Below the pieces are notes generated by a model that saw only the letters and a program-made list of their open reading frames with translations, was not told the origin of the DNA and did not search any database. Positions 48,871 to 61,700 of a stretch of 64,000 nt of DNA are shown piece by piece. Each line of letters opens with the position of its first letter. The stretch's first letter is position 1. Source of the DNA: Salvator merianae (Eukaryota; Chordata; Lepidosauria; Squamata; Teiidae); contig QVOM02000034.1 in assembly GCA_003586115.2 (NCBI GenBank), positions 131,971,936 through 132,035,935 on the forward strand. Direction: 5' to 3'. The translations under genes and the position numbers were made by a program.

Positions 48871-51039
48871 TACCTACTGATTTGCATTTCTTATATTTGA
48901 AATGTATATATTTTGGTTATATATTTTGTAATCTGCCCCAGGTGCGTACAATATTATTAATTATATTTGTTTATTCATTCTACATCAGAATCCCAAAGTG
49001 TTATACATTACAAAAAAGAACCACCACAATGTAGGTATTAAACAGTTTGATTTACAACATAAACTAAAAGTAGAATCAAAGGGCACTAACTGAAACATTA
49101 CGCTGGAATGCATAACTATTTTCACTCAATGTATGAGAGGCATTAAGACTTTACTAGCTCTGCTTCGTCACTTTTTGGGGTGCCTTCTGACTTGCTAGAC
49201 TGCAACTTTTTAAGGTGAGGAAACTTCTCAGTGAGATTCCTGCAATTTTTAAAAGGATCTACAATGCACAAGAAGACCACAACTACTGAAAATTCTCTGT
49301 TATGACTCAGCATGTTCCTTTTAGCAACAAAAATTCCTAAGGGGGTGGAATGGCTGAAAGATCTGTTTTGCTGCCACCAGCCCTGCTGATACAGGTGTCC
49401 TATTGATCAGAGGCTCTAATTGCCCTAAACTAAGATTGCCCAAGATGAGTGATCTACCTTATCCTCGTTAGAAATGCTATGAGTCAAGACAATGAAAGAC
49501 TCCTTCAGTATTGTTTCTGATGTTATTCCTTGCTCCTAGCTGGCAGCTTGACAGTCCTTGAGAACTATCTTACTTCCTTCTAAAAGCAGACTCTGTTCTT
49601 TTTCCAACTCTGCAACATATAATTGGCTAATTAACTATAATGAACAGGCCTTCTGTAAAAAATATCTTTGTTGTTTTTTACTGATTTGTTTGAAACTATT
49701 TGCAAGCTGTTAGCATGCATGAGACAAACAAGACTCAGAAGAGAAAAGGGAAATAGGCTTTTAAAGCCAAGCTTTAGAAAGAAAAGCTTTGCTTTCTTGT
49801 GTGGACATATTCAGCATATCAAAATGAGTTCTCCTGGGGTGCTCAAGCTACTGTGCAGAAATTAGTCAACAGACTGTTCCATAGACAATATTATGCTTCT
49901 GGAAAGTCCAGAACAATCAAAGTGTAAAACAGTTTGGCAGATACACAGGGGCAGAAAAAGAATAAAATATATACTACACAATCACACTAAAAGTGTATAG
50001 AACTAAAACTGCATTTGAATTCATCTACATGGATTCCAGAGTACAAAAAATCTATTCAAAGAAAAGGAATTTTGTTTACCAAAATTCAGACTATAAAAAA
50101 CAAAGTCCTTAGCAAATGGCAAACTCCAGTAAGACTGTAGACCTGAAGGCAACAAAGCAATTGATTTGACTATTGGATATGCTCTAAAAAGTTAAAATTT
50201 CATTATTTATTAAATAAACTATAAGCAGAGGGTATGAAGTGAGATTTATTGAGGATAACTGCCATATCACAAATAACCATGACTTATTTATTATAATATT
50301 TGATTACAGAAAAAGAATCTAAAGTGACCTGTTTGAGTGAAGGAACAAAGACTGATAAACATAGTCTGCATGTGAAATTTTTAATTTTCTGGCACATGAA
50401 GTGCATACACATAGGCTGAAATGCAGTATCTCAACTTCTGAACAGGAATTTGGCAACAGTCTTAAAAGCAGAAGCTTGTGAAATCAAAATGCATTTGCAC
50501 TATAAAAGTTAATGGAACTAGATCAGGACTGAGCCAAAGGAAATAGAACAGGAATTTGGCTGAAGGCAAAGGAACTAAATCTGTTTTCACTTAATGAAAA
50601 CAGAGACATGACGGCCGTTTTTGCACTTACTAGGCTAGCATAGACTAATTAGTCTGTGCTAGCGTAGTATTTAACCATGCAGTGCAGACACTGCATCCGC
50701 ACTGTGCAGCTGAAAACAGGTCCTGAAGCCAGGACAGGCCAGTCTCTAAGAGGCACACCAGTAGATTGGTCTGTCATGCAGATACCATATTTCTCAGGGG
50801 CTGCTGAAGTGCAGTTGCAGCCCTGGAGTAAAAAACTAAGCCACTTCATTAAAGACTAGTTTTTGTTGCTGTCAATGTTTTTATTAATTTAACCAAAATC
50901 TTTATGTTTTTATAAATAGTATAATTACATAGTAAAGGTTTTCCCTTTGCAAAGTAAAAGTTTTCACTTTACATATTTTGATTAGTTTGACTTCAGTTCC
51001 TGGTTGTCTGTTCTTGGTCAAATTATTTATTTTTCTCTT
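48871..51039. other. ANKRD45 intron, mostly unique
   Basis: No exon recognised. It holds AT-rich sequence and a 42-bp near-perfect palindrome at 50628-50669, inside a block (about 50610-50860) that may be a short DNA-transposon remnant. Confidence 0.45.
50628..50669. repeat. 42-bp near-perfect palindrome
   Basis: Two 20-base arms (left TACTAGGCTAGCATAGACTA) that match in reverse complement at 18 of 20 positions, with a 2-base AT centre. Confidence 0.85.
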
Positions 51040-53030
51040 GTAGCTTAATATATCAGATGTATATGGGCACCAATGATGTCCTGAAATGAAATTGGGAAGT
51101 CCTGCAAGCTACTATAGGGTCGCTTGGCAGAAAGCTGAAAGCCAGCATCTCCAAGGTAGCTTTCTTGGAAATACTAGCTATTCCACTCACAGAGCCAGCT
51201 AGGCAGAAAGAGCTGAAATGTCTCAAGGTGTGAATGAGAAGTTGGCACCAGGAAGAGGGATTCCTATGTTTTAGGCATTGGAGAGCATTTTGGGAAAGTT
51301 AGACCTTGTCCAGGATGGATGGGCTCCAATTGAACCAAAATGGAACCAAACTGCTGATATTTAAAATCAAAAAGATGGCAGAGCAGCTTATTAAACTGAT
51401 GCAGGAGGGAAAGCTGACAGAAGTGGAACAGCATCTGGTTTGGGGGCAGATATTGCTAAGGGAAGAGGTTGATAAGAATTATGTCTGTCCTGGAGGGGAA
51501 GTAGGGGAGAAATACGCAATGAAAATATAGTCAGATCTGATTGCTATTTGAAGAGACCCAGCAAACCAGGAAAAATAGCAGAAGTCAAAATGATACAGGA
51601 GGACATGGTATATATTGATGTTTATATGCAAACATCAGAGTCTGCAGGCCAAAATGGGTAAACTGTAAGACCTGGTTTTAGAAGAGAATACTGATATATA
51701 GATATAGTAGCATAACTGAAACCTGGTGGACTAGTGAGAATCAGAGGGTCATGGTTATCCCTGGTTACAAACTTTATAAGAGTGGCCTACCGGAGGAGGT
51801 TCCGTACTGTACATAAAAGGGAACACTGAACTGTGGAGATCGCTGTAGGTAATCAGGTCATAAAAACAGTTAATCCTGGGAATGTATTATTGCCCTCGAG
51901 ATAGAAAAGGAAATTAGAGAGGCATCTCAAAAAAGAAATCTTGTAATAAGGGATGACAACTGTTACAGCAGATTGACTGGGTAAAGGTTTATTCAAACCA
52001 TGACAGAGAGGTCAGATTCTTAGATACTGTAAATGATTGTGTGCTGGAGCAGTAGGTTGTGGAACCTATTAGGGGCAAGGAAATACTAGACTTACACTTG
52101 AGTGGTGCTCAGGACTTCGTGAAAGCCATAAACATAGTTGGACTGATTGTGAATAGTGACCATAATGCAATAAAATTCAACATTTATAGAAGTGAAAACT
52201 TACAAATCAAATCCGAAAAAGAGAAGAACTTCTCAAAATGAAAGACTAGTGAAAAAGAAACTCAAAGGGAAGGTTGAGAGGGCAAATTCTCTCCAGAAAG
52301 CTTGGCTGTTGTTTAAAACTACAATGGTAGGGGCTCAATTACAATGTATTCCTAGAATTAAGAAAAAGAACCCCAAGGCCAAGAAGAGGTCTGCACGGTT
52401 AACCGGCTTGGTCAAGGAAGCTATTAGGAGCAAGCAAGTATCCTTCAGTAAGTGGAAGCCTTCTCCTAATGAAGAAAACAAAAAGGGAACACAAACTTTG
52501 GCAAAAGAAATACAAAAAGACAGTGAGAGAAGTGAAAAGAAAATTTGAAGAGCCTATTAATAAATACAATAAATGATTCTTCAAATACATCAAAAGTAGG
52601 AAGCCAGCCAGAGAGGCTTTGGGTTCTTTGGATGATGAAGTCAAAGATGTGTTAAGAGGAGAAAAGAAAATTACAATGAAGGTAAATGAATTATTGGCAT
52701 AATGACAGAGAATTTAGAGTAGATCTGTGAGCCTGACCTTCTGTTCTCAGGAAGGCTATCTGATGAATTGAAGCATATAGTGATGACAGAAGTCATCATA
52801 GGACTTACTGAAAAATTAAACATCATCAAATCATTAGGCCCTGATGGCATCTACTCATGAACTATTGCAGAGCTCAGGGATTTTATTGTGGAGCTCCTTG
52901 CAAAAATATGCAACTTGTCACTTCACTCAACTTCTGTTGTTGAGGACTGGAAGGTAGCTAAAGTAACTCCAAATTTTAAAAAAGGATCAAGGAAAGACTC
53001 AGAAAATTATAGGCCTGTCAGCTTCCAACC
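51040..53030 (+). mobile_element. Old CR1/L3-type LINE (degraded)
   Basis: Starts inside ORF1: MYMGTNDVLK is the GTND block of the SGNH esterase, and SRMDGLQLNQNGTKLL the DGLHL block. ORF2 follows: ITETWWTSENQ (endonuclease), an open stretch at 52192-52548, KSLGPDGIYS (palm) and WKVAKVTPNFKKGSRKD then NYRPVSF. Many stops and shifts. It ends abruptly near 53030 where the Tigger relic takes over. This is a diverged relative of the young LINE at 62.4-64 kb. Confidence 0.85.
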
Positions 53031-53089
53031 TCTGGGTGGAAGAACACCAGCCACATGATCTGAGATAAGGAGAATTGTACCTGTAAGCA

Positions 53090-53815
53090 CTGTATGCAGA
53101 CACCCAGCAAGGGAGATGCAGGCTCCTAGGCACCAAGAGCTGGCTCAAAAACTTTAAATGCAGATATGAACCACATAATATGAAACTTATGGGGGAGATT
53201 GTTTCTTCAGGCACACAGAGGCCATTACACAGTTCACCAAAGAGCATCGATACATAATCAAGAGTAATGGCTAGACATCTGATAAGGTGTTCAATGCTGA
53301 TGAGACTAGGTCTTTTGGGGAAAAGATGCCACAGAGGGCTGTCATAGCGAACGAAATAGACCAGGTTCCAGGATCTAATGTTGCATCTTTGTTCCAACAC
53401 TTCTGGTGCATGCAGGATCAAACCAATGCTGTTCTGCTGTTCACTAAAGAAAGAATAAGAAACACCTCCTAGTTTTCAGGCATGCAGATTCTAAGATCCA
53501 TGTAACTCAGTCAGCCTCCACGGAGTGGTTCAGAAGTCTTTTTCTACCACTGACCAAAAAAATACCTCAAGCAGAAGAACCTCACATTCAAGATGTTCCT
53601 TATTTTGGATAATGCTCCTGGTTATCCTGAAGGCTTCATGCTCAAGAAATCTGATATTAAGATCATCTTCCTACCCTGTAACACTACATTATTCATTCAG
53701 CCAACGGAGTAGGGCATTATCTATGCATTCCAAAGAAACTGAAGGATCTTTGACTGCATCACTTGAGTTCCCGGAACATGATAATGAAGAGGGGTTAGTT
53801 TGGTTTGGCTGATTG
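53090..53815 (+). pseudogene. Tigger/pogo transposase relic
   Basis: DDE transposase text in shifting frames: FKCRYEPHNMKLMGE, TQFTKEHRYIIKSNG, then FNADETRSFGEKMPQR (Tigger FNADETGLFWKKMP) and LILDNAPGYPEGFMLKK, FLPCNTTLFIQPTE. At least three stops and frame changes make it inactive. The first catalytic Asp (NADET) and second (LDNAPG) are still visible. It abuts the old LINE, and element ends were not delimited. Confidence 0.88.
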
Positions 53816-53864
53816 ATGTGAAATTTTAGATGAAGATAAATCTATAAAAGCAGGTCTAGGAAAA

Positions 53865-53894
53865 GAAGGAAGGAAGGAAGGAAGGAAGGAAGGA
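53865..53894 (+). repeat. (AAGG)n repeat
   Basis: About seven tandem GGAA units just downstream of the transposase relic. Confidence 0.9.
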
Positions 53895-54034
53895 GAACTC
53901 TCTTTGTGACAGAAAGGAATAAAGAGTTATTTGGACCAGAAGAAAAAGAGCTGAGAAAAAACGCTCAGTAGAGACCACTAAACAAAAGGATGAAATTACT
54001 GCAATGCACAGAAGCTGCTAGGTGATGGGGAAAA

Positions 54035-54036
<2 letters not shown>

Positions 54037-54071
<35 letters not shown>
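54037..54071 (+). repeat. (GT)n dinucleotide repeat
   Basis: About 17 perfect GT units. Confidence 0.95.
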
Positions 54072-54073
<2 letters not shown>

Positions 54074-56058
54074 ACTCATGTATGTAACTTCTGCTGTCTT
54101 TGAATTTTCGCTCAATCTATGTATTTTATGTTTTGCACTTGAAAAATCCCTCATTGTTTGAAAAGTCAGAATCTTGGATTCTGATCATCACATCTATGTC
54201 CTTTTGATTTTCCACCCCATGCTTAATGACCACACTGCATTGGCAGTGTGTCATGCACAGAGGTTTTACACTGGTTACTAGAACCACTCAAAAGAAAAGT
54301 CCTGGTAGCAGCCAAATCGTAGGTTCACTGAGATCACAGTGATATGACCTTGCCCATTTAATAAAAATCATTAAAAAGACCCTGAATTAGATACACCAGA
54401 GCATCCTAACTGCAGACAGGCAGAAACTTTGGAAAGAGGCAATGTTTCACAGCACATCTATGTCTGCAATAGGAGTTTGTAGATGACAGGAAATGTAGAT
54501 GACAGTGGCATTTGCCAGATGGCTTTTGGAAGAAGGCTTTGAAGATCTCCTTCAGTTCTATCCAGATAAGCTAACAGAGAAGGGCTTACAACTTCCTACT
54601 GTCGTACAGAATGAGGAGGAACAGCAGGAGGAATAACCAAAGCCCATTAATTAAAACTAATCTCTCTCTGACCAATATTAACATGCTTCTTCACATTCCT
54701 GAAGAGTTGTTTGACACGGTGATGGCAGCTGATTGTTTCATGAACAGGAGTCATAAGTTTAGGTTGGAGGGAATGGAGACATTTCAGTTTGAATGTTGAT
54801 ATATTATGCATGAGGTTAGGGTTTTTCAGTGAGGATTACCAAGTGAAGGCTATGTCACTTAGGTCATTTGTGGTGGAGGACATTTCTTCCCTGTGCAGGA
54901 GCAAACTTCAGTAATAAAGTAAGTTGAAGGTGGAAGGGAAAGCAGGAAGCTCTGATTAAGAGTGGGGTGAAGAGGTACAATTGGTTGCAAAAGAAGAGGA
55001 TTGCAAATCAGAGAAGGAAGGAGATTTTTCAGTGGCAAGAAGCTGTAATTAGGGAAGAAAATGAAGCAATTGCCAGCAGAGGGGGAAGACAGATTGCCCT
55101 GGACAGTGAAAGAGAGAGGGAGAGAATTTCTGTGCCATCTGACACGACAAGCAGAAAAGTCTGTGTGAAAAAGAGATGAGGAGGTGAACCCACTTTACAG
55201 TGCATTTGTTCATCCAAATGGGAACAGTTGGTGGTTTAGAAATGAAGAACGTTTGAGGCAAATCTTTACCAGAGGTGTAACTACTATTGAGCGAGTTTTG
55301 TGTTTTGCATGGGGCCAAAGATGCAAAGGGTAGGAGTGCTTTTAAAGCATTTGGTTAGCTCCTGCTCTGGATGTTCATTTATTACACAGTACAACTCTGT
55401 GCACATTTTTGGTGCCATTCCACATGGGCCTGTCTTCTTTGTCAAGAGGCCCATTCTATCTTTGCTACACCCTTGGTCAATACAGAGAGAAATGTTACCA
55501 AAGCAACAACATTCACGTAAAAACACCTTTAAATGTTCTACGTCACGAGAAGAGTTGTAACACCTTTTGCTATTCTATTCAGAGTGTTTGCATAGTTCCT
55601 AGACGAAGACACACAGAAAATGGAATCCCCTCTCCCTGCAAGTGCATTCTTCTCTACTGTTCACAAATTAGCCATACTGAAAATGTTTGATGTCTCATTT
55701 TAGGGTATCCGTTTTATCCGTTTTTATCAGTTTTAGTCTCTGTCTTTATGCCTAAGGCTCCTATAATACATTTTCCTTTTAAAGTCTTAAGATATTAATG
55801 ACATCATAGAAGCTTTCTTGGAAATATCAGGAGCCCCTTTATGACATCACAAAACATTTCCAGAGCTGATGGGCTTAAGATTCTGCCTGTAATCACATCT
55901 CCCCAGTATTCAGTTTGACAGACTGATCATGATGGAAGGATTCATTTGATTAGAAATCTTTTTCAACAATCAGAATGAGCTTCAAAACTTGCTTGCTACA
56001 ATTCCTTCAACAGGAACATCAACTAATGGGCCACATTTCTTGCTGAAAATTTCTCAAA
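54072..56058. other. Region before TEX50-like gene, unassigned
   Basis: Repeat-like sequence. A Tigger C-terminal segment may lie around 54420-54650. From 54600 to 55690 several open frames follow each other on the plus strand (for example 54967-55179, rich in Arg/Glu, with WQEAVIREENEA). They could be one decayed transposon frame, but no family motif is clear. Confidence 0.35.
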
Positions 56059-58777
56059 ATGTTTCTTCAGCGTTTTTGCCAGATGTCTTTCTTGTGGATT
56101 GCCTTGCTGTTTCAGGAAACTCTTGCTTTTTGTAAACGGCCAGCCTGGACAAGGGTTGCTTGGGAAATGACTTCAGAGGATTTGGAAGACTTGATGGCTC
56201 AAGACCAATCCAACTGTCTTCCTAACTCTTTGTATCAACTCTGCCATTGTTTTATGGGCTTTGGCTTATCCAAAGGATGTCTAGAAATTTTAGATGCCAC
56301 TTGTAAAGTTGCATTCTTCTTAGTTGCTGGTTTATCTCTTCACTACCTTTTGTCCAAAATGAAGTGCTTCTTTAGCATACAGGTAAGACAATAAAAAGGA
56401 TGCTCACACATTCCCAATCAAATTATAGTCTGACTCCTATGCATAATTATCTACCTGTTTCAAAACTGTGTTGCAATATGTTTAGAATTCACAGAAGTAC
56501 AATTTCCTTTGCTCGTGACCACGTATTGTTTGGTGTGCATATATGATAAGAAATACAGTATTTGCAGCAGAATTACAGTAGAAATACAGCAAAGTGGCTA
56601 AATTTGTGCCTCATTAGAATTTTGAGACATATTTGAGGGAATAGCTTTAAATCATTGGCAGCCTGGGGGTAGCAGGATGGGAAAGGGAAAACAGATAGGA
56701 GAGCTCTGGAGTAAAGACAAATGTTGGGCTCAGGTCAGTGATGATACTGACCCTGGCCCAGAAAAATACATAAAGCTTCTTATCAATAGAATCCAGCAGT
56801 AGGATACACTGGAATGTGAATACATAGTAAGCATAATAGGCAGCACTGTCTGGAGTTCCTCACAGGAAATGCTGCCTGTTAGGAACTCTAGCATTGCTCC
56901 TATTTTGTCCAGACTTGATCCTGAGGAGATTTTGCCTATGTTTTTAGTTCCAGCCCTGCTGACACTCTCCCTAATTTAGTTTCTGCCCTGTTTCTAAGCA
57001 TTGTTTTATACTTTTATCTCCAAACTTGTCAAGTCGCCAACTTTGCCTCCCACCCTCTTGTCTCGTCAGCCGAGCTCACATGTAGCTGAAAATGCATTCC
57101 AAGAGCAGCTGAAAGACAGCAGCATGATAGCATGTGGCACTCATGTTCTCCTTCCAGTTCTAGCCCCCTTTTTCTAACCTAGAATTTTTGTGAGAAAGGG
57201 AAGGGAAGACTGGCATGGGAACGATCCCACATGTGGAACACTTCTAAGCTGAGCTGTAAGCCGCACCAAAAGTGCTGTTGTGTTTTCTACTGTGTGTGAA
57301 TTCAGCCCTACTGTCCTAGTTCCTAGTGTGCCATACATACTTTGGCTGTGACACTGCCTCTTCTTTTCATTGCCTAGCTGCTCTCCCTCCATTGCCATAA
57401 TCCACCTCCTTTTCTTTACTGCCATCAGTATCTACCCTTCTTGTCACTAACGTTTGCAGCATAATTCTTTAATTGCCAACTACCACCACTCTATTTTACC
57501 TGCTGCTGCCTATCCATTTTGTTATCATTGTCGCCACCTCTCTGCCTCATATGTTATCATGACCCGTCTAGTCAACCAACCAGCCTTGACCTCACCCTCC
57601 ATGCTCTCGTTAGTTATCCACAAAAGGTGGCTCGGCCCCCTACTAAATTCTCTGTAAAAGCTTGACCCTGTCCCTAATGCAAGTCCACAAAAACAAAAGC
57701 AGTATGGAGCTTGCTAAACAAAAGTACCAGCAAGTGCTTCCTGCTGGTACGAGAAAGAGCTAAATTTGAGTGCTGGCCCATGATGCATGTTGAGGTGCTC
57801 AACCCAGTCTCTGAACAAGTTCAGCCATCTTACAATGCACTGCACACTGGCACTTGGCTTTTGCTCCATGCAAGAAATATTTGCTGGTACTTTTATTCAG
57901 CCGGCTCCATACTGCTTTGTTTCCACAGGGCTATATTAAAGACAGATACCTGCCTTTACAGATTGGTTTGGGAGGGGCTGAGTTGCCTCCTCATTATAGC
58001 TGTGCCAAGGCCACAATACTAGAGTAACTCTGAAGTGGCATGGAAAATGTGGCAGCATAGACATGTTACTGAAGTTCCTGGATATGACCCCAGACTCCAA
58101 AATGTCAATTCAAGGACAAGGAAAAAAAGATATTTTTCACTATATGGCCTAAGACAGAAATCAGAGTAAAGTAAGAATTCCAAAGGCAACATGCCTGTAG
58201 AATTTTGAAGTATCTCTTCAGCAGGAACTACGATCTACTATAAGTTGCACAGTTTACACCTTTTAAATCAGTCACAATGCAGCATGCCACTTGTATTTCT
58301 GTCTTTGCTTCTTTGATGACCATTCTACCATTAAGAAATGGAAGAGGCTTTCCCCAAAGTTTTCAGCCATGTCAAGATAAGCTTCACCTTCCCCCCCCCC
58401 CAAATCTAACTTTTCTTAAGAGGTACAAGATTAGGATCAGTTAAACATTATGGCGACCCTTCTTAACTTCTCCTTATTATTGATGCAAAGCTTTCATCTT
58501 CTTTTTCTGTCTTTGTCAGTCCCATCAGGCAATGATGCATACTCCTTCAGTTTCAATTGTTACAGAAGTGAATGACAAACCCAACCACAATATGAACCAA
58601 ATGCTCTTCAAACTGGTAGTAAACACCTCCAAGATGATGAAATACATGAAGCATGTTGCTCATGATTGCAGGAAAGAGGGCGAATACCACAGATTAAGCA
58701 AGAATAGAAAAGCTGATGAAATTGATGAAGAGGAGCGACTCATGTCCGTTTGTCCTCACAATCATAGCTCCAGTTAA
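56059..58777 (+). CDS. TEX50: TEX50-like small membrane protein gene (2 exons)
   Basis: Exon 1 is 56059-56382 (108 codons, donor GTAAGA) and exon 2 is 58520-58777 (acceptor TTGTCAG), phase 0. They give 193 residues. The N-terminus (residues 1-25) is a signal-peptide-like hydrophobic run ending near AFC. The mature part opens with RPAWTRVAWEM and has conserved-looking cysteines (53, 62, 64, 74, 82). A second hydrophobic helix spans about 83-99. The C-terminal exon is polar (His/Lys/Asn-rich) and acidic near the end (DEIDEEER). Order signal, ectodomain, membrane helix and tail, the WTRVAWE motif, and position next to ANKRD45 fit TEX50, a testis-expressed gene next to ANKRD45 in human. The identification is mostly synteny plus a short motif. 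Function unknown. A poly(A) signal ATTAAA lies at 58966. Confidence 0.65.
56383..58519 (+). other. Intron of the TEX50-like gene
   Basis: 2.1 kb with several open frames (for example 57711-58022 plus) that lack motifs and do not join the flanking exons in phase. No repeat was assigned. Confidence 0.45.
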
Positions 58778-61700
58778 TGCAGGACACTTAACATGGAAAA
58801 GATTATTCCTCCCAGCTTTTAACTATTGTATTCATCATCTCTGCAAGGACAGCTTGGCAAACAATACCGCAAATGCCTTAGCACGGTAACCCAGTGTGTT
58901 TGAGAAGGATTTTGTGAAGACTCTTGTGGACTGATCAAGTTGAAAAAAGGCACAAAGAGTGGACCATTAAACATTTTTAAAAGCATGACCAAAGTCAATT
59001 GCATTTAGAATATCAAGAATTAAAAAAACTGTATTTGTTAGACAGTGCTGTGATTCTTCGATATAATCCTGTATTGACCATCTTCAGTTACAGAAAACTA
59101 CATTTAAAACTGTGTATTCGTTGAGCAAAGGATTCATTTCTCTCAGATTAAAAGAGTCCAGTTTAGCAGCTATACACAGTCCATTTTAATACATATCAAG
59201 CTTATCCCCATCACTAGGGAAGTAACAAAACCTAAGGAATTTCCTTTGCTACTCCTGACGTGGTTGGGCTCCATTCAGAAACTACAGCCATAAGGATTCA
59301 GTGCGCCCAGTAGAGAGAAACCAAGGACTAGCAACAGGCAAGTGATCACAAAGTTAGCAGAGGGATCAAGGCCAGCACTGGCTGAGAGTCAAGTTTATAT
59401 GAACAATGAGTAAAAAAAGAATAGCAGAAAATCAAGCAGGGAAAAGGCTCCCTCAATTACAACTGAAAATTTAGCCTAATGTATTTACCTTACCATTTGG
59501 AGTCTCTCCATTCCTTTCCCTGGAAGAGCTCTACTTGCCAATGCATGGTTTCCAATAACATTTAATTGTTTTTTTAAAATTTACATAAAAAGAAATAACA
59601 AATCGTAACAAAGAACAGTGCACCCCAAAACACTCAAGGAAAAAGACAAAGACGCCGTATTACCAATCTACCCCTTGTGCACATCAGATGGCAACATCTT
59701 AATTAACTCTTCCATCTTCCTTTACTTTAGCTGTACCAAAGAGCTTCTCTTATTATTTCTTCTCTCAAACCTTCCAGCGCTTGGGGTCTCACTGAAAAAT
59801 ACAACAAATCTTTCCAGCTTTCTTCAGTCTTGGAAAGCAATTTTAAACCTTGACTTTTAAATCTTATTTCCCGCATTTTATCAAATCCATATTGTTCCAT
59901 TAAATACTTATACCAATTTTTTCATGTCCATTTATTAGTTTCCTTCCATCCCAAAACAAAGAGCAGGCTAGGAGTTATGCAGACCTGCCTTCATGTCTAA
60001 TGCAGACATTAATGGAGACATAAATTTTTGTACTTTATAACTGGATCAATATTTCTAGGATTGCTATATGTTGCTATATGAAAAAGATCACGGGACTCTT
60101 TCATGGAAGGGGCTATTTCACCAACAGTTGTTTGCACTGAAAGTGATACCTACTGACAATGCCTCTTCTTCACAGCTATGATAGCTATGCATCAGCTGTG
60201 TATAATTTTGAAAATATACTAGGCAATTTGAAAATCTTTGCATTCTAATAGCTATTTTATGTTGGTTATATTAATAAAATTATAATATAATGCAACTGGA
60301 TGAAAATCCTATGAACTCCCAGAACACAAGGCCGTCAATATTTAGCTCCTTCCTGTTGTGGTCCTGCTAACATGGGGAGGTGATATTTTAATTATGTTTT
60401 TAAATTTAAGAAAGCTTTATTGATTTTATTGATGTTTTGTGTTTTTATGAATATTGTGACCTGCCCTGGGACCATTTGGTGAAGGGCAGGATATAAATAT
60501 AGATATAAATAGATAGATAGATAGATGTACTTTCTGAAAAAATAGAATATAATAGCTATGCACAGGTGATCCTTGAAAGAGCAAAATGCATGACACCTGC
60601 TCCTCAACAGCTATACATGGTAGGAACCAACAAGGAAGGAAGAAATCTCTGATCCATCCTATGAACAACCCATTTCATGAAGAATACACACCCCATTAAG
60701 CTCTACAGAGATTTGAGTCCCATGCCAATGTAATACCAACATATATAGAGGAAATTATCAGTGAAGGGAAACAGGGAAATGCTTATTCATATTCAGAAAA
60801 ATTATTTGTGGATAACACCTCAGAGTGTAGGAGAAAAGGAAGGCCTGATGTAAAAACAGCATATCTCCACTATTAGGCATGATCTATTAAAAGTACATAT
60901 ACTGCATAGAGCAGGGAGTTGCTCAATGAACATGGAATATTGTAGATCAGAGAGGCCTGGAACCCAGATGCCCAAAAATCCATCAAACCCATATTGGACA
61001 AGAGGTTACAGTGTAAAAGGACATAAGACTGAGCAATATTCCTGCGGTCTAGTTCTCCTCACTGCCAGTTGCCTGTTGGAAAAGGCAAAGCACCTGTGCA
61101 TAAGGTAATCAGGAAGAGCCATTAATCTTTAACAGACCTGGCTTGCAAAACCTGGAATCAGGTTTGAACTGGTATATTTTTGAATGGAACCAAAAAGTAT
61201 ATCAAATGCTACCTGTCACACATTTGAGTCTGGTCCAGACTTTGTGTAATTTGTGCAATGTGTAAACATCTGCAGGAAACCCATTTTGAATATATTTGGC
61301 ACGCCTTAGTCTGAAGTGGGACAGAAGTCCCAGCCCTGGTTAGCTTAAGCTGCTGGTATATCACTGTTTATGTCAGTCACACCTTTTGTCCTTGCAGGAA
61401 GAGGCATCCAAAACCCATCAGCACTGCCCAGAGGTGCAAAGAGCACTTCAGCATGTAGGCAGCTGGCTGCACAACATACCTTTTTGTGACATAAGACAAG
61501 CACACCTTTGCACACTGCACACATCTCAAGTATAAAATGCCCCCTTCCAGTCCATAGCAAAATATTGCCCACACATGGTTTCCTACCCCCGGGCTGACTC
61601 TGAGAGTTTAGGTTCAGTCCCCTTACCACAGAATTAGGATAAATAACCCCAGGTGTAGGTGCTAGGCACGTCTCTGTCACTTGGATCCACTCTCTACACA

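Noticed and set aside
50649..50859. Overlapping sense and antisense open frames
   Set aside because: Reverse-complement shadows of one another in a probable repeat, no conserved motif.
52999..53421. 140-codon minus-strand frame
   Set aside because: Antisense of the Tigger transposase relic.
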